In this document: positions 7,309 through 15,992 of the stretch, one piece after another | Layout: each line of letters opens with the position of its first letter | Position numbering within the stretch: the first letter of the stretch is position 1 | Source: UKL13-2 sp043756275 | Lineage (GTDB): Bacteria > Pseudomonadota > Gammaproteobacteria > Burkholderiales > Usitatibacteraceae | Length of the DNA: 31,737 bases | Assembly (NCBI GenBank): GCA_043756275.1 | Contig: JAYURJ010000197.1 | Span: forward strand, 1 to 31,737 | Direction of reading: 5' to 3' | The notes under the pieces: generated by a model | Told to the model about the DNA's origin: nothing | The model's database searches: none | Seen by the model: the letters and a program-made list of their open reading frames with translations, nothing else | Translations under genes and position numbers: made by a program

Positions 7309-7468
7309 TCGTCCCGCTCCTGATTGATTATTACGAGATGATGCCATTGGCAGCGGTGAAGCGCCAAACCCGGCGGCAAATTTGCAGCCATCCGTTTAAA
7401 AATCGATGGTCGTTTTGCGTTCCAGCGACCCACCTTCGGTTACACTACGACGCTTTTTGCGGGGCTTT

Positions 7469-8368
7469 ATGTGGTTCAAGAATTTACAGGTGTACCGTTT
7501 CCCTGCGCCATGGAAGATCAGCGCATCAAGCCTTGAAGAACAGCTCGGACGCCACGCCTTTCGCTCTGTGGCCGGCTTTGAGATGCAGACACAGGGCTGG
7601 ATGTCACCCCGCGACGATGGTGGACTGGTGCACACGGTCCATGGTCAATTGCTGATTTCGCTTTGCACTGAAAAAAAACTGCTACCCGCGTCAGTTATTA
7701 AAGAAGTCATCCGCACAAGGGCCATCGAAGCCGAAACGAGACAGGGCTATAAACCGGGGCGCAAGCAATTGCGCGAGCTAAAAGTTCAGGTCACCGACGA
7801 ACTCTTGCCACGCGCATTCAATGTGCGTCGCCATGCGGGAATATGGATCGACCCTGCCAACGGCTGGCTGGTGATCGACGCTGGTTCGCCGGGCAAGGCC
7901 GATGAAGTGGTGGCACTGCTCAATAAATCAGTAGATGACCTCGTGATCGAACGTCTGAACACGACCTTGTCGCCCGGAACGGCAATGACCGCGTGGCTTG
8001 CAAATAATGACGTGCCGCACGGTTTCAGTGTTGATCTGGACACAGAGTTACAGTCGCCGGTCGAAGAGAAGGCGACCGTCCGCTTTGTTCGCCATGCCCT
8101 CGACCCGACAGAAATGCAACGGCATATTGCCGGTGGAAAACAGTGCACCCGCCTCGCATTGACCTGGGCTAATCGCGTCTCGTTTGTGCTGACCGAGTCG
8201 TGGACTCTTAAACGCATCGTCCCAGTTGATGTGATACGAGAAGGTGAAAATACGCAGAATCAAAACGATGACGAACGCTTCGATGCCGATTTCACGCTCA
8301 TGACTGGCGAACTACAACACATGCTCGCAGAATTGGTTGAGGCATTAGGCGGATTGGAAGTTCGTTAG
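7469..8368 (+). CDS. rdgC: Recombination-associated protein RdgC
   Basis: This is a ring-forming, non-specific DNA-binding protein that limits RecA function at recombination intermediates. The 299-residue product starts with the family's typical MWFKNLQVYR and has the expected length. GWMSPR (about residues 48-53), the LLPASVIKE segment and the C-terminal FTLMTGEL region are characteristic. I chose the ATG at 7469; an upstream in-frame start at 7406 would add 21 residues with no homology. It stands alone: divergent from cphB and convergent with the Sel1-repeat gene 33 nt away. TACACT at 7441-7446 may be its -10 box, without a convincing -35. Confidence 0.93.
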   Translation: MWFKNLQVYRFPAPWKISASSLEEQLGRHAFRSVAGFEMQTQGWMSPRDDGGLVHTVHGQLLISLCTEKKLLPASVIKEVIRTRAIEAETRQGYKPGRKQLRELKVQVTDELLPRAFNVRRHAGIWIDPANGWLVIDAGSPGKADEVVALLNKSVDDLVIERLNTTLSPGTAMTAWLANNDVPHGFSVDLDTELQSPVEEKATVRFVRHALDPTEMQRHIAGGKQCTRLALTWANRVSFVLTESWTLKRIVPVDVIREGENTQNQNDDERFDADFTLMTGELQHMLAELVEALGGLEVR

Positions 8369-8401
8369 CAAACACGGCCTGTAAATTTTTCCACCGGCAG
8401 G

Positions 8402-9535
8402 TCACCGCATATTTGTTTTCATCCAGACGCTGGCACGTTTTTGTGCTTCCGTGATCTGCTCTGTCGTCATCAAACTCTCTATCAGACGTCGTGCGTCTGT
8501 GGCGCTACTGTTGCCATTGACTTCAGCGATGTTGAACCATTTGTGCGCCTCGATATGATCCTGCGTGATACCACGGCCACTTTCAACCATGGCCCCCAGA
8601 TTGTATTGCGCGACCGCCTCACCCTGCGCCGCTGCTTGGGCGTACCAGTACGCAGCGAACTTCGGGTCGGGCACAACACCCTGACCGATTTCGGTCATGT
8701 AGGCGATGTTGGCCTGCGCACGCGCGTGTCCCAGCACGGCTGCTTTCTCATACCACGACGCCGCCTGGCGGTAGTCTTGCGCCACACCTTTTCCTTTGTC
8801 GTAGCATTCGGCGAGTTCAAACTGGGCGACAACATAGCCTTGCGCTGCGGCTTTCTGGAAATGCTGGGCAGCGCGTTTCGGGTCCTGCGCCACACCACGG
8901 CCAAGCGAAAGCATGATGCCCAGATGGGTGGTTGCCTCGGCTAGCTGCTCACGCGTTAACGCGCGCTCGAGCAGCGCACGCTTTCGCGCGGCACCGGCCT
9001 CGCCATTCGCGCTGGCAAGACTCGACCAGACATGCGCAAGCACCATATCCTGCGTGACACCAAGCCCCTTGGCGAACAGATCCGACAGATTGTCTTGGGC
9101 AAGCCCCAATCGCTGCTCGGCTGCCTCACGATAGAGTGCCGCCGCCCGTGTGGGATTTTGTGCGACCCCCTGCCCTTTTTCGTAGCGCACACCAAGGCTG
9201 TTTTGTGCCAGCGCGTAGCCTTGCGTTGCCGATTTCAGAAACCATGCTGCCGCCTCGACATAATTTTGCGCAACACCCTGCCCTTTCGCGTACATCGTCG
9301 CGAGGTTGAACTGCGCCGCTGCATCTCCCTTTGAGGCCACTTGCCGGAACAGCGCCAGCGCCTGACCAAAATCCTTGCGAGCGTAGGCCTTTTCTGCGTC
9401 CTGAAGTTCACCTGCATGCGCTACAGGAATGACCAGTGCGCAGCCAACGACAATAGCGCCAACAACACAACGAAATAATGAATTGAACTGGCCGAATATC
9501 ATTGAGCGGCAGTATGGAAATGGACGGATCGACAT
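8402..9535 (-). CDS. Secreted Sel1-repeat (TPR-like) protein
   Basis: The 377-residue product begins with a signal peptide (hydrophobic CVVGAIVVGCALVIPVAHAG, likely cleaved after AHA). About seven Sel1 repeats of roughly 36 residues follow, each with the AxxxLGxxYxxGxGVxQD pattern (for example LATMYAKGQGVAQN and LAECYDKGKGVAQD). Sel1 repeats are protein-interaction scaffolds, so it is probably periplasmic; the partner is unknown. I placed the start at ATG 9535, 4 nt after the aldo/keto reductase stop, implying coupling; an ATG at 9502 would also leave the signal peptide intact. A longer frame to 9616 overlaps the upstream gene and lacks support. It is last in a four-gene operon. Confidence 0.85.
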   Translation of the reverse strand: MSIRPFPYCRSMIFGQFNSLFRCVVGAIVVGCALVIPVAHAGELQDAEKAYARKDFGQALALFRQVASKGDAAAQFNLATMYAKGQGVAQNYVEAAAWFLKSATQGYALAQNSLGVRYEKGQGVAQNPTRAAALYREAAEQRLGLAQDNLSDLFAKGLGVTQDMVLAHVWSSLASANGEAGAARKRALLERALTREQLAEATTHLGIMLSLGRGVAQDPKRAAQHFQKAAAQGYVVAQFELAECYDKGKGVAQDYRQAASWYEKAAVLGHARAQANIAYMTEIGQGVVPDPKFAAYWYAQAAAQGEAVAQYNLGAMVESGRGITQDHIEAHKWFNIAEVNGNSSATDARRLIESLMTTEQITEAQKRASVWMKTNMR

Positions 9536-9539
9536 TATT

Positions 9540-10457
9540 TTAAAGGACGCTTGCCGCAATACGGGCACGCATTTTCTCGTCGGGCATACGGCCCAGCCCC
9601 GCCCCCATGTTGTCACGCAAATGTTCGATCCGTGATGTTGCCGGAATCGCGCAGGTGATTGCCGGATGCGAGATCACGAATTTGAGCATCAACTGCGCCC
9701 AGCTCGTACAGTCTATTTCCGCCGCCCACGCAGGCACAGGCGTGCTGCGCAAGCGACGGAACAGCTCGCCACCGGCAAAGGGCCGATTGACAATCACGGC
9801 AATGCCGCGCTCACGTGCCAATGGCAATAATCTTTGCTCAGCTTCGCGCTCACCGACTGAATAATTAATCTGCAAAAAATCGACCGCGTTGGCGCTGATG
9901 ACTTTCGCCACCGCGTCGTACGCGCTTGATGTGTAGTGCGTCACCCCGACATATCGCACGCGGCCCTGTCGCTTCCATTCGGCCAGCGTGCGCAGATGCG
10001 TTTGGACATCGAGCAGATTGTGTACTTGCAAAAGATCGATGGGTGCAGCGCGCAGTTTCTTCATCGAGTCGTCCGCTTGAGCAACACCGGCGGCCTTGCC
10101 CGTTGTCCATACTTTTGTGGCGATGAATAATTTTTCGCGCAGGCCGTGTTTGGCAATTAACTCACCCGCTACGTCCTCGGAGCGGCCATACATGGGCGAT
10201 GAATCAATCAGTTTGCCGCCGAGCGCGGCGAACTCACGCAATACATCCTCCAACGGCGCTCGTGCAGCCGCGTCAGCAGCCACATCAAACGTCTGCCAGG
10301 TACCCAGACCGATAACCGGCAGCATCTCGCCGGAAGATGGAATTTTCCGTGTTGCCCTACTTTGGCTGCTGGCTGGCTTCGTGCTCTGTGCCTGGCCTTC
10401 TAAATCCGGCAATCCTGCCGTCAACGCACATATGCGCAACACGTCACGTCGGTTCAT
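9540..10457 (-). CDS. Aldo/keto reductase with Tat signal
   Basis: This NAD(P)H-dependent oxidoreductase of the aldo/keto reductase fold has 305 residues. The catalytic tetrad is visible in order: Asp and Tyr in LIDSSPMYG, Lys in FIATKVW and His in LLQVHN. The N terminus MNRRDVLRICAL is a twin-arginine signal, so the enzyme is probably exported folded with its cofactor. I chose the ATG at 10457 because AGAGGG lies just upstream; an ATG 21 nt earlier has none. It sits between crcB (38-nt gap) and the Sel1-repeat gene (4-nt gap). The substrate is unknown. Confidence 0.88.
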   Translation of the reverse strand: MNRRDVLRICALTAGLPDLEGQAQSTKPASSQSRATRKIPSSGEMLPVIGLGTWQTFDVAADAAARAPLEDVLREFAALGGKLIDSSPMYGRSEDVAGELIAKHGLREKLFIATKVWTTGKAAGVAQADDSMKKLRAAPIDLLQVHNLLDVQTHLRTLAEWKRQGRVRYVGVTHYTSSAYDAVAKVISANAVDFLQINYSVGEREAEQRLLPLARERGIAVIVNRPFAGGELFRRLRSTPVPAWAAEIDCTSWAQLMLKFVISHPAITCAIPATSRIEHLRDNMGAGLGRMPDEKMRARIAASVL

Positions 10458-10495
10458 GCTTGCCCTCTGGTTTTGCACATTTATTCACGTGCTGA

Positions 10496-10885
10496 TTACG
10501 CGGCAAATGCCCGATAAATCCATATCCCTGCCGCTGTGAGCAACAGTGAAACCAGCAAATGTGCGGCCGCCACGCCGAGTGCCCACACAATCTCATTGCG
10601 CTCAATGAGCCCAATGACTTCAGCCGAAAACGTGGAAAACGTCGTTAAGCCGCCAAGAAATCCGGTCACTGCAAACAATCGCCAAGCCGGTGACAATTCC
10701 GGGTGTTTGACAAAATAAGCGACGGCGATTCCAACGAGAAAACCACCGATTGCGTTCGCGGCAAACGTGCCCAGCGGAAAAAATATCAGGCGCGGGTTGA
10801 GCCAAGCCGATAGCCCCCAGCGCGCCCATGCGCCGATGGCTGCCCCCAGCCCTACCGCCAAAAAACCACTGCCGACCGCACTCAA
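10496..10885 (-). CDS. crcB: Fluoride channel CrcB/Fluc
   Basis: This small membrane protein forms dual-topology dimers that export fluoride. The 129 residues have four hydrophobic segments, the GTFAANAIGGFLVG stretch and the signature GGLTTFSTF with the Phe and Thr residues lining the pore. It starts at TTG 10885, sharing TTGA with the thioesterase stop; GGAAAGGGGG upstream serves as ribosome site, and no other start fits. I saw no fluoride-riboswitch-like leader at the operon start (11317-11383). Confidence 0.92.
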   Translation of the reverse strand: MSAVGSGFLAVGLGAAIGAWARWGLSAWLNPRLIFFPLGTFAANAIGGFLVGIAVAYFVKHPELSPAWRLFAVTGFLGGLTTFSTFSAEVIGLIERNEIVWALGVAAAHLLVSLLLTAAGIWIYRAFAA

Positions 10886-11316
10886 CCCGGTACCCCCTTT
10901 CCTTCCAGCACCGCCCGCAGCGTTGCAGGTATCGGCAACGACTTTCCAGCAATGTAGTCAAACCAGACGATCACGAACTCGCCGATCGCCGCAGGCTCAC
11001 TTTCGCCTTCGAGCGTCAACGTGCTCACGACATGAAAGCTGCTTCGCCCGATCTCACCTGCGAACAGCGCCACTTCAACATTGGCGGGATAGGTGACCTG
11101 CTTTTTATACGTGACGCTGGCTTTGAGCAAAATCATTCCCGCGCCTTTGCCGTCCCAACGAATACCGAGCGACTCGCTCCAGGTGACGCGGCTTTCTTCA
11201 AAGTAGCGCAAATACGCGGTGTTATTGATATGCCCAAGCGCGTCCATTTCGCCCCAGCGAAGCGGAAACCGTATCGATGATAGTTGCAGGCCCAACTTTG
11301 TTTCCGGATGATCCAC
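10882..11316 (-). CDS. Acyl-CoA thioesterase, hotdog fold (YbgC/FadM type)
   Basis: It hydrolyses acyl-CoA or a related thioester. The motif RWGEMDALGHINNTAYLRYFEESR near the N terminus (read here as RWGEMDALGHINN plus YLRYFEESR) contains the catalytic Asp and is typical of 4-hydroxybenzoyl-CoA-thioesterase-like proteins. The frame is open far upstream but would run into the ETF-QO gene on the other strand, so I propose the GTG at 11316 (144 residues, GGGAAC about 10 nt upstream). A TTG at 11295 is an alternative. It heads the operon with crcB, the reductase and the Sel1 gene, and is divergent from ETF-QO. Confidence 0.82.
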   Translation of the reverse strand: MDHPETKLGLQLSSIRFPLRWGEMDALGHINNTAYLRYFEESRVTWSESLGIRWDGKGAGMILLKASVTYKKQVTYPANVEVALFAGEIGRSSFHVVSTLTLEGESEPAAIGEFVIVWFDYIAGKSLPIPATLRAVLEGKGVPG

Positions 11317-11346
11317 GGTGTGAAGTTCCCAAGTTAATGTTGCCTC

Positions 11347-11352
11347 TATAAT
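11347..11352 (+). promoter_or_regulatory. Consensus -10 box (TATAAT) upstream of ETF-QO
   Basis: A perfect TATAAT lies 32 nt before the ATG at 11384 in the short gap between the divergent thioesterase and ETF-QO genes. A matching -35 is poor (TTCCCA at 11326-11331, 15-nt spacing), so an activator or an unusual spacing may be involved. Confidence 0.4.
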
Positions 11353-11383
11353 ACTTGCAACCTCTTTGAAGACCCAATGCCCC

Positions 11384-13030
11384 ATGAGTGAACGCGAATC
11401 AATGCAATACGATGTTGTCATCGTCGGTGCCGGCCCGGCCGGACTGGCGGCAGCGATACGGCTAAAACAGCAGGCCGCTACAGACGGTACTGAAGTCACC
11501 GTTTGCATCGTCGAAAAAGGTTCTGAAGTCGGCGCACATATTCTCTCAGGTGCGGTGATGGACCCGATTGCGCTGACAGAATTGATGCCCGACTGGAAAG
11601 CGTTGGGCGCGCCGCTCAACCAACCGGTTACTGAAGATCGTTTTCTGTTTTTGTCCGAGTCAGGCGCTCGTCAGGTGCCCAACTGGATGCTGCCCAAATG
11701 CTTCAAGAATCACGGCAATTACGTCATCAGCCTGGCCAATGTTTGCCGCTGGCTAGGCACCAAGGCCGAAGAACTCGGGGTGGAGATCTATCCGGGATTC
11801 GCCGCTGCAGAAGTGCTGTTCAACGACGATGGATCAGTCAAGGGCGTTGCCACTGGAGACATGGGCATCGGCAAGAATGGAGAGCATACCAACCGCTACG
11901 CTCGGGGAATGGAGCTCCACGCCAAATACACTTTTTTTGCCGAAGGTTGTCGTGGCAATCTGGGCAAAGAATTGCAGACCAAATTCAATCTGCGCGATGG
12001 ACGCGACCCACAGGTTTATGGCTTGGGATTAAAAGAGCTTTGGGAAGTAAAACCCGACAAGCATGTGCCTGGGCTGGTGGTCCATACCGCCGGCTGGCCG
12101 CTTGACACCGACACTTACGGCGGTTCGTATTTGTACCATCTTGAGGACAATCTGGTCGCGGTTGGTTTTGTGGTTGGCCTCGGCTACAGTAATCCCTATC
12201 TGTCGCCGTTTGAAGAATTTCAACGCTACAAAACACATTCCGCCATCCGCGGCTTTTTCGATGGCGGCAAGCGCGTTGCGTACGGCGCGCGCGCGATAAA
12301 CGCTGGCGGCCTGCAATCGCTTCCCAAGCTTGCATTCCCGGGTGGCGTGCTGATCGGCGACGATGCCGGATTTCTTAATGCGTCACGCATCAAAGGCAGC
12401 CATGCTGCGATCAAAAGCGGCATGCTGGCGGCGGATGCGGCGACAGTGGCATTAAAGACCAGCCGCAGTCATGATGAGTTAGCCGACTATCCTGTTGCCT
12501 TTGCAGCGAGCTGGCTGCATGAAGAACTGCATATCGCGCGCAATTTCAAGCCGTGGATGAGCAAAGGGCTTTATACCGGCACCTTGATGGTCGGTATCGA
12601 CCAGGTCGTGTTCGGCGGCAGAGCCCCATGGACGCTTCATCATCAGCACGCTGACCATGAAACGCTGAAGAAAAAATCCGATGTCACCCCGATCACCTAT
12701 CCAAAGCCCGACGGTGTGCTCACGTTTGATCGCCTCTCATCGGTATTTATTTCGAACACCAATCACGAGGAAGATCAGCCTGCGCACTTGACGTTGCTCA
12801 ACGCCAATATTCCTGTGAATACCAATCTCGCGCTATATGACGGTCCCGAATCGCGCTATTGCCCGGCTGGCGTATATGAATTCGTTGATGCCCCCGACAA
12901 CACCAAGAAACTGCAGATCAACGCCCAGAATTGCGTACACTGTAAAACTTGCGATATAAAGGATCCCACCCAGAACATTAAGTGGGTGGTTCCCGAAGGT
13001 GGCGGCGGGCCGAATTACCCGAACATGTAG
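11384..13030 (+). CDS. Electron transfer flavoprotein-ubiquinone oxidoreductase
   Basis: This inner-membrane-associated enzyme passes electrons from reduced ETF (fatty-acid and amino-acid dehydrogenases) to ubiquinone. The 548 residues contain the FAD dinucleotide site VVIVGAGPAGLAAA at about 10-23, the GCRGNLGK segment, and near the C terminus the 4Fe-4S cysteines in SRYCPAGVYEF and NCVHCKTCDIKDP. It is full length for the family. I chose ATG 11384; an upstream in-frame TTG at 11366 and a downstream ATG at 11402 are less likely. It leads the plus-strand operon; ETF subunits are not in the window. Confidence 0.93.
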   Translation: MSERESMQYDVVIVGAGPAGLAAAIRLKQQAATDGTEVTVCIVEKGSEVGAHILSGAVMDPIALTELMPDWKALGAPLNQPVTEDRFLFLSESGARQVPNWMLPKCFKNHGNYVISLANVCRWLGTKAEELGVEIYPGFAAAEVLFNDDGSVKGVATGDMGIGKNGEHTNRYARGMELHAKYTFFAEGCRGNLGKELQTKFNLRDGRDPQVYGLGLKELWEVKPDKHVPGLVVHTAGWPLDTDTYGGSYLYHLEDNLVAVGFVVGLGYSNPYLSPFEEFQRYKTHSAIRGFFDGGKRVAYGARAINAGGLQSLPKLAFPGGVLIGDDAGFLNASRIKGSHAAIKSGMLAADAATVALKTSRSHDELADYPVAFAASWLHEELHIARNFKPWMSKGLYTGTLMVGIDQVVFGGRAPWTLHHQHADHETLKKKSDVTPITYPKPDGVLTFDRLSSVFISNTNHEEDQPAHLTLLNANIPVNTNLALYDGPESRYCPAGVYEFVDAPDNTKKLQINAQNCVHCKTCDIKDPTQNIKWVVPEGGGGPNYPNM

Positions 13031-13094
13031 TCGCAGCGGCTACCGCCTTGAGCGCGCAACCAATCCCAACGATCACAGATAAGGGAGATGTGTC

Positions 13095-13532
13095 ATGAAA
13101 CCCGTCTCGGAACTGTTCAACAATCGTGCAGGCAGCGGCGCAACACTCTGGAGCGTCAAGCCGGATGACACCGTATTTGAAGCGATCACAGTGCTCGCTG
13201 AAAAAGGTGTGGGCGCATTGATCGTCATGGAAAAAGGCAAGCTGGTCGGCATTGTCTCGGAGCGCGATTACACCCGCAAAATTGCCCTGCAGGGCAAGAA
13301 TTCAAAAGAAGCAAAAGTCCGGGACATCATGACGGCCAACGTGCTGACGGTCAGCCCGAAAACACGGACGCGCGAGTGCATGGCGATCATGTCTGAAAAG
13401 AATTTTCGCCACCTGCCTGTGGTCGATGGCGATACCGTCGTCGGCATGTTGTCGATCCGGGACCTCATGAACGACATCATCGCCGAGCACGAAAACACCA
13501 TCTCGCAACTTGAGAATTACATCAAGGGCTGA
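13095..13532 (+). CDS. Two-CBS-domain protein
   Basis: This 145-residue cytoplasmic protein is made of two tandem CBS motifs (about residues 15-65 and 75-130), which together form a Bateman module that binds adenine nucleotides or S-adenosylmethionine. SERDYTRKI and SIRDLMNDII are the typical motif ends. There is no attached catalytic domain, so it probably acts as a sensor on another protein; the partner is unknown. GGGAG stands 7 nt before the ATG. It follows ETF-QO by 64 nt and precedes tag by 6 nt. Confidence 0.9.
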   Translation: MKPVSELFNNRAGSGATLWSVKPDDTVFEAITVLAEKGVGALIVMEKGKLVGIVSERDYTRKIALQGKNSKEAKVRDIMTANVLTVSPKTRTRECMAIMSEKNFRHLPVVDGDTVVGMLSIRDLMNDIIAEHENTISQLENYIKG

Positions 13533-13538
13533 TCCGGG

Positions 13539-14123
13539 TTGCCCAAGCGCATCATCCGTTGCCCGTGGTGCGAGAATTCTTCGCTCGGAAAACTCTATAC
13601 CGACTACCACGACCTTGAATGGGGTGTGCCGGTTCACGATGACCGCGTGCTGTTCGAATTCCTGATTCTTGAAGGTGCGCAGGCGGGTCTTTCGTGGTCA
13701 ACCATTCTCAATAAGCGTGAAAACTATCGCGCGGCGTTTGCCAATTTTGATCCGGCAAAAGTCGCCCGCTTTTCAGACGATAAATTGGCTGCCCTGCTGG
13801 TTGATCCCGGCATCGTCAGGAATCGTTTGAAAATTCAAAGTGCGGTCATCAATGCCAAGGCCTTTTTGGTTGTGCAAAAAGAATTCGGCAGCTTTGATGC
13901 CTATATCTGGGCTTTTGTCTGCGGCAAGCCAATACAAAATCACTGGTCGTCAATGAGCGACGTGCCAGCGAAAACAATCGAGTCCGATACCATGAGTGCT
14001 GACCTGAAAAAGCGCGGCTTCAAATTTATCGGCTCAACCATTTGCTACGCCTTCATGCAGGCCACAGGGATGGTAAATGATCATCTGCTCGATTGCTTTC
14101 GATACAAAGAAGTCAGTCGTTGA
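13539..14123 (+). CDS. tag: DNA-3-methyladenine glycosylase I
   Basis: It excises 3-methyladenine from alkylated DNA. The 194 residues keep the zinc ligands of the family: Cys8 in RCPWC, His24 in YHDLEWG, and His182 and Cys186 in NDHLLDCF. The FLILEGAQAGLSW helix-hairpin region is nearly invariant. It starts at TTG 13539, 6 nt after the CBS stop; no ATG fits the conserved N terminus. It overlaps the next gene by TTGA, indicating translational coupling. Confidence 0.93.
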   Translation: MPKRIIRCPWCENSSLGKLYTDYHDLEWGVPVHDDRVLFEFLILEGAQAGLSWSTILNKRENYRAAFANFDPAKVARFSDDKLAALLVDPGIVRNRLKIQSAVINAKAFLVVQKEFGSFDAYIWAFVCGKPIQNHWSSMSDVPAKTIESDTMSADLKKRGFKFIGSTICYAFMQATGMVNDHLLDCFRYKEVSR

Positions 14124-15304
14124 AAACTGCGTTTGATGTCATCGTCATCGGTGCGGGTGCGGCCGGCATGATGTGCGCGGCCGAAGCGGGCAAACGCGGC
14201 AAAACGGTGCTGCTGATTGACCACTATCACAAGCTCGGTGAGAAAATCCGTATCTCAGGCGGTGGTCGCTGCAACTTCACCAATATCCATACACGCCCCG
14301 AGAATTTCCTTTCGAACAATCCGCACTTCTGTCGCTCCGCCCTTGCGCGTTACACCCCGCAGGATTTCATCAAGCTGGTGGACAGCCACGGCATTGCCTG
14401 GCATCAAAAGACGCTTGGGCAATTATTTTGCGATGACAGCGCGGTGCTGATTATCAACATGCTTAAAACCGAATGCGATCGCGCCCATGTTGAGCTGCGC
14501 ATGAGCTATGGCGTGAATGGTGTGTCGCGTGAAAGCAACGGTTTTCTTGTCTCGACGGCGCAAGGAAATTTCAAGTCTGCCGCACTCGTCATCGCGACCG
14601 GTGGCTTGGCAGTACCCAAGATTGGTGCGACCCCGTTCGGTTACAAAATCGCCGAGCAGTTTGGACTGAAGATCGTGCCGCCACGCGCGGCGTTGGTGCC
14701 ATTGAGTTTCGACCCTGAAAGTCTGGCGCAATACGGTGATCTCTCCGGGCTATCGCTTAACGCTGAAGTCTCGTGCAACGACGGCGTCTTTCGTGAAGCG
14801 CTGTTGCTCACCCATCGCGGACTCTCCGGTCCGGCGATCCTGCAGATTTCCTCGTATTGGCAAAACGGATCATCCAAAGAACCGATTCACATTAATTTGC
14901 TGCCCGATGCTGCGACACTTGAATGGCTGACCGCCCAGCGCCACGCGAAAACACAATTCAGCAACCTGCTGGCTGAACGTTTTCCAAAACGATTTGCGCA
15001 GCAATGGTGCGAGGCGCATCAACTTATGAAACCGGCGATTCAGTTCAGCGATAAGGCGTTTGCGGCGGCGCTCAGTGGGCTTCAGGATTGGCAGGTAAAA
15101 CCATCCGGCACGTTGGGCTACAACAAAGCCGAAGTTACCCTGGGCGGCGTCGATACGCATGCACTGTCGTCAAAAAGCATGGAAGCCAACGCGGTGCCGG
15201 GATTATTCTTCATCGGTGAAGTTGTCGATGTCACGGGCCACCTGGGCGGATTTAATTTTCAATGGGCGTGGGCTTCTGCCGTGGCTGCGGGGCAAGCGCT
15301 ATGA
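14120..15304 (+). CDS. BaiN/YhiN-family NAD(P)/FAD-dependent oxidoreductase
   Basis: This 394-residue flavoprotein of the HI0933-like family has an N-terminal FAD site VIVIGAGAAGMMCA, then GEKIRISGGGRCNFTN (family hallmark, about residues 44-60), ATGGLAVPKIG in the middle and the C-terminal GEVVDVTGHLGGFNFQWAW. Most members have unknown physiological substrates; the named BaiN acts on bile acid intermediates, which is unlikely to be the role here. The TTG at 14120 overlaps the tag stop; AAAGAAG lies upstream. Its stop overlaps the PIN gene start as ATGA. Confidence 0.9.
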   Translation: MKTAFDVIVIGAGAAGMMCAAEAGKRGKTVLLIDHYHKLGEKIRISGGGRCNFTNIHTRPENFLSNNPHFCRSALARYTPQDFIKLVDSHGIAWHQKTLGQLFCDDSAVLIINMLKTECDRAHVELRMSYGVNGVSRESNGFLVSTAQGNFKSAALVIATGGLAVPKIGATPFGYKIAEQFGLKIVPPRAALVPLSFDPESLAQYGDLSGLSLNAEVSCNDGVFREALLLTHRGLSGPAILQISSYWQNGSSKEPIHINLLPDAATLEWLTAQRHAKTQFSNLLAERFPKRFAQQWCEAHQLMKPAIQFSDKAFAAALSGLQDWQVKPSGTLGYNKAEVTLGGVDTHALSSKSMEANAVPGLFFIGEVVDVTGHLGGFNFQWAWASAVAAGQAL

Positions 15305-15774
15305 GCAACAGCGCGGCGATCAAGCTGGTGCTTGATACCAATGTCGTCATCGACTGGCTGGTTTTTGATGACCCGTTCATGGACCCGTTGCGGCACGGCG
15401 TACGCGATGCGCGACTTGTGGTGCTCACACATCCGCCAGCGATTGATGAACTCGAACGCGTCCTTGCGTATCCTCAATTGAAACTTGATGTTGCCCGGCA
15501 ACGCGAAATTTTCACGCGCTACAACGTGCAGACAGTGAGCGCAAAAATGCCTGAAGATTTTTCACCGAAGAATCTGATGCTGCCGGGCGGATTTCCACGC
15601 TGCCGTGATCGCGACGATGAACCCTTTCTTGCACTCGCCTATCACACGCGCGCCGACGTGCTGGTGTCGCGGGACAACGCAGTATTCGGGCTCAAAGCAC
15701 GCGCGGCAAAATTTGGCGTGACGATACTGAACGTGCAACAGTTGATTGCGATGGTGGTGATGCAAAATACGTAG
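15301..15774 (+). CDS. PIN-domain ribonuclease-like protein
   Basis: This 157-residue PIN protein resembles the group annotated as 'putative toxin component, PIN family'. The acidic metal-binding residues are intact: Asp12 in LVLDTNVVID, Glu50 in DELERVL, Asp105/106 in RDRDDEPFLA and Asp125 in VSRDNA. There is no antitoxin gene beside it; it is the last gene of the ETF-QO/CBS/tag/BaiN operon and is coupled to BaiN by ATGA. That suggests a housekeeping RNA-processing role rather than a toxin, which is inference. An earlier in-frame ATG at 15262 lies inside BaiN and is not supported. Confidence 0.87.
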   Translation: MSNSAAIKLVLDTNVVIDWLVFDDPFMDPLRHGVRDARLVVLTHPPAIDELERVLAYPQLKLDVARQREIFTRYNVQTVSAKMPEDFSPKNLMLPGGFPRCRDRDDEPFLALAYHTRADVLVSRDNAVFGLKARAAKFGVTILNVQQLIAMVVMQNT

Positions 15775-15881
15775 ATCAAGCACTGGAGCGCCTGCTGGCG
15801 GCATTTTGCCCCAAAGTGCCCGCCAATGCTTGAGTTTTGCTTTCTTATCTATTGGTGTGGCAACTAAATATGCTGACATTG

Positions 15882-15954
15882 TCTTCCCCGCGAAGGCGGG
15901 GAGCCAGTGACTTTTCGATGCACGACACTGGATTCCCGCCTTCGCGGGAACGAC
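15882..15954. repeat. GCGAAGGCGGG inverted-repeat hairpin (REP-like)
   Basis: Arm 15882-15910 pairs with 15926-15954 (29 bp with a few mismatches) around a 15-nt loop. The sequence is the same motif as the core of element copy C but lacks the TTCC-type ends and TWA flanks. It lies in the 218-bp gap between the convergent PIN and PEP-mutase-family genes, where it could end transcription from both sides. The rest of this gap shows no gene. Confidence 0.85.
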
Positions 15955-15960
15955 GAAAAT

Positions 15961-15977
15961 TAGTGAAAATTTCACTA
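15961..15977. other. 17-bp palindrome downstream of the operon end
   Basis: TAGTGAAA, a single A, then TTTCACTA. It lies 16-32 nt after the stop of the PEP-mutase-family gene. It is too AT-rich for a strong intrinsic terminator; an operator or chance are alternatives. Confidence 0.35.
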
Positions 15978-15992
15978 CATTTAATCGCCGGA

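Noticed and set aside
7406..7468. Earlier start for rdgC
   Set aside because: Adds 21 residues before the conserved MWFKNL start; the family starts at the later ATG.
11317..11383. Fluoride riboswitch for crcB
   Set aside because: The gap is short, and I see no pseudoknot-type leader; crcB is the second gene of its operon.
10882..11619. 245-residue extended thioesterase
   Set aside because: The extra N terminus is antisense to the FAD-binding start of ETF-QO and has no thioesterase homology.
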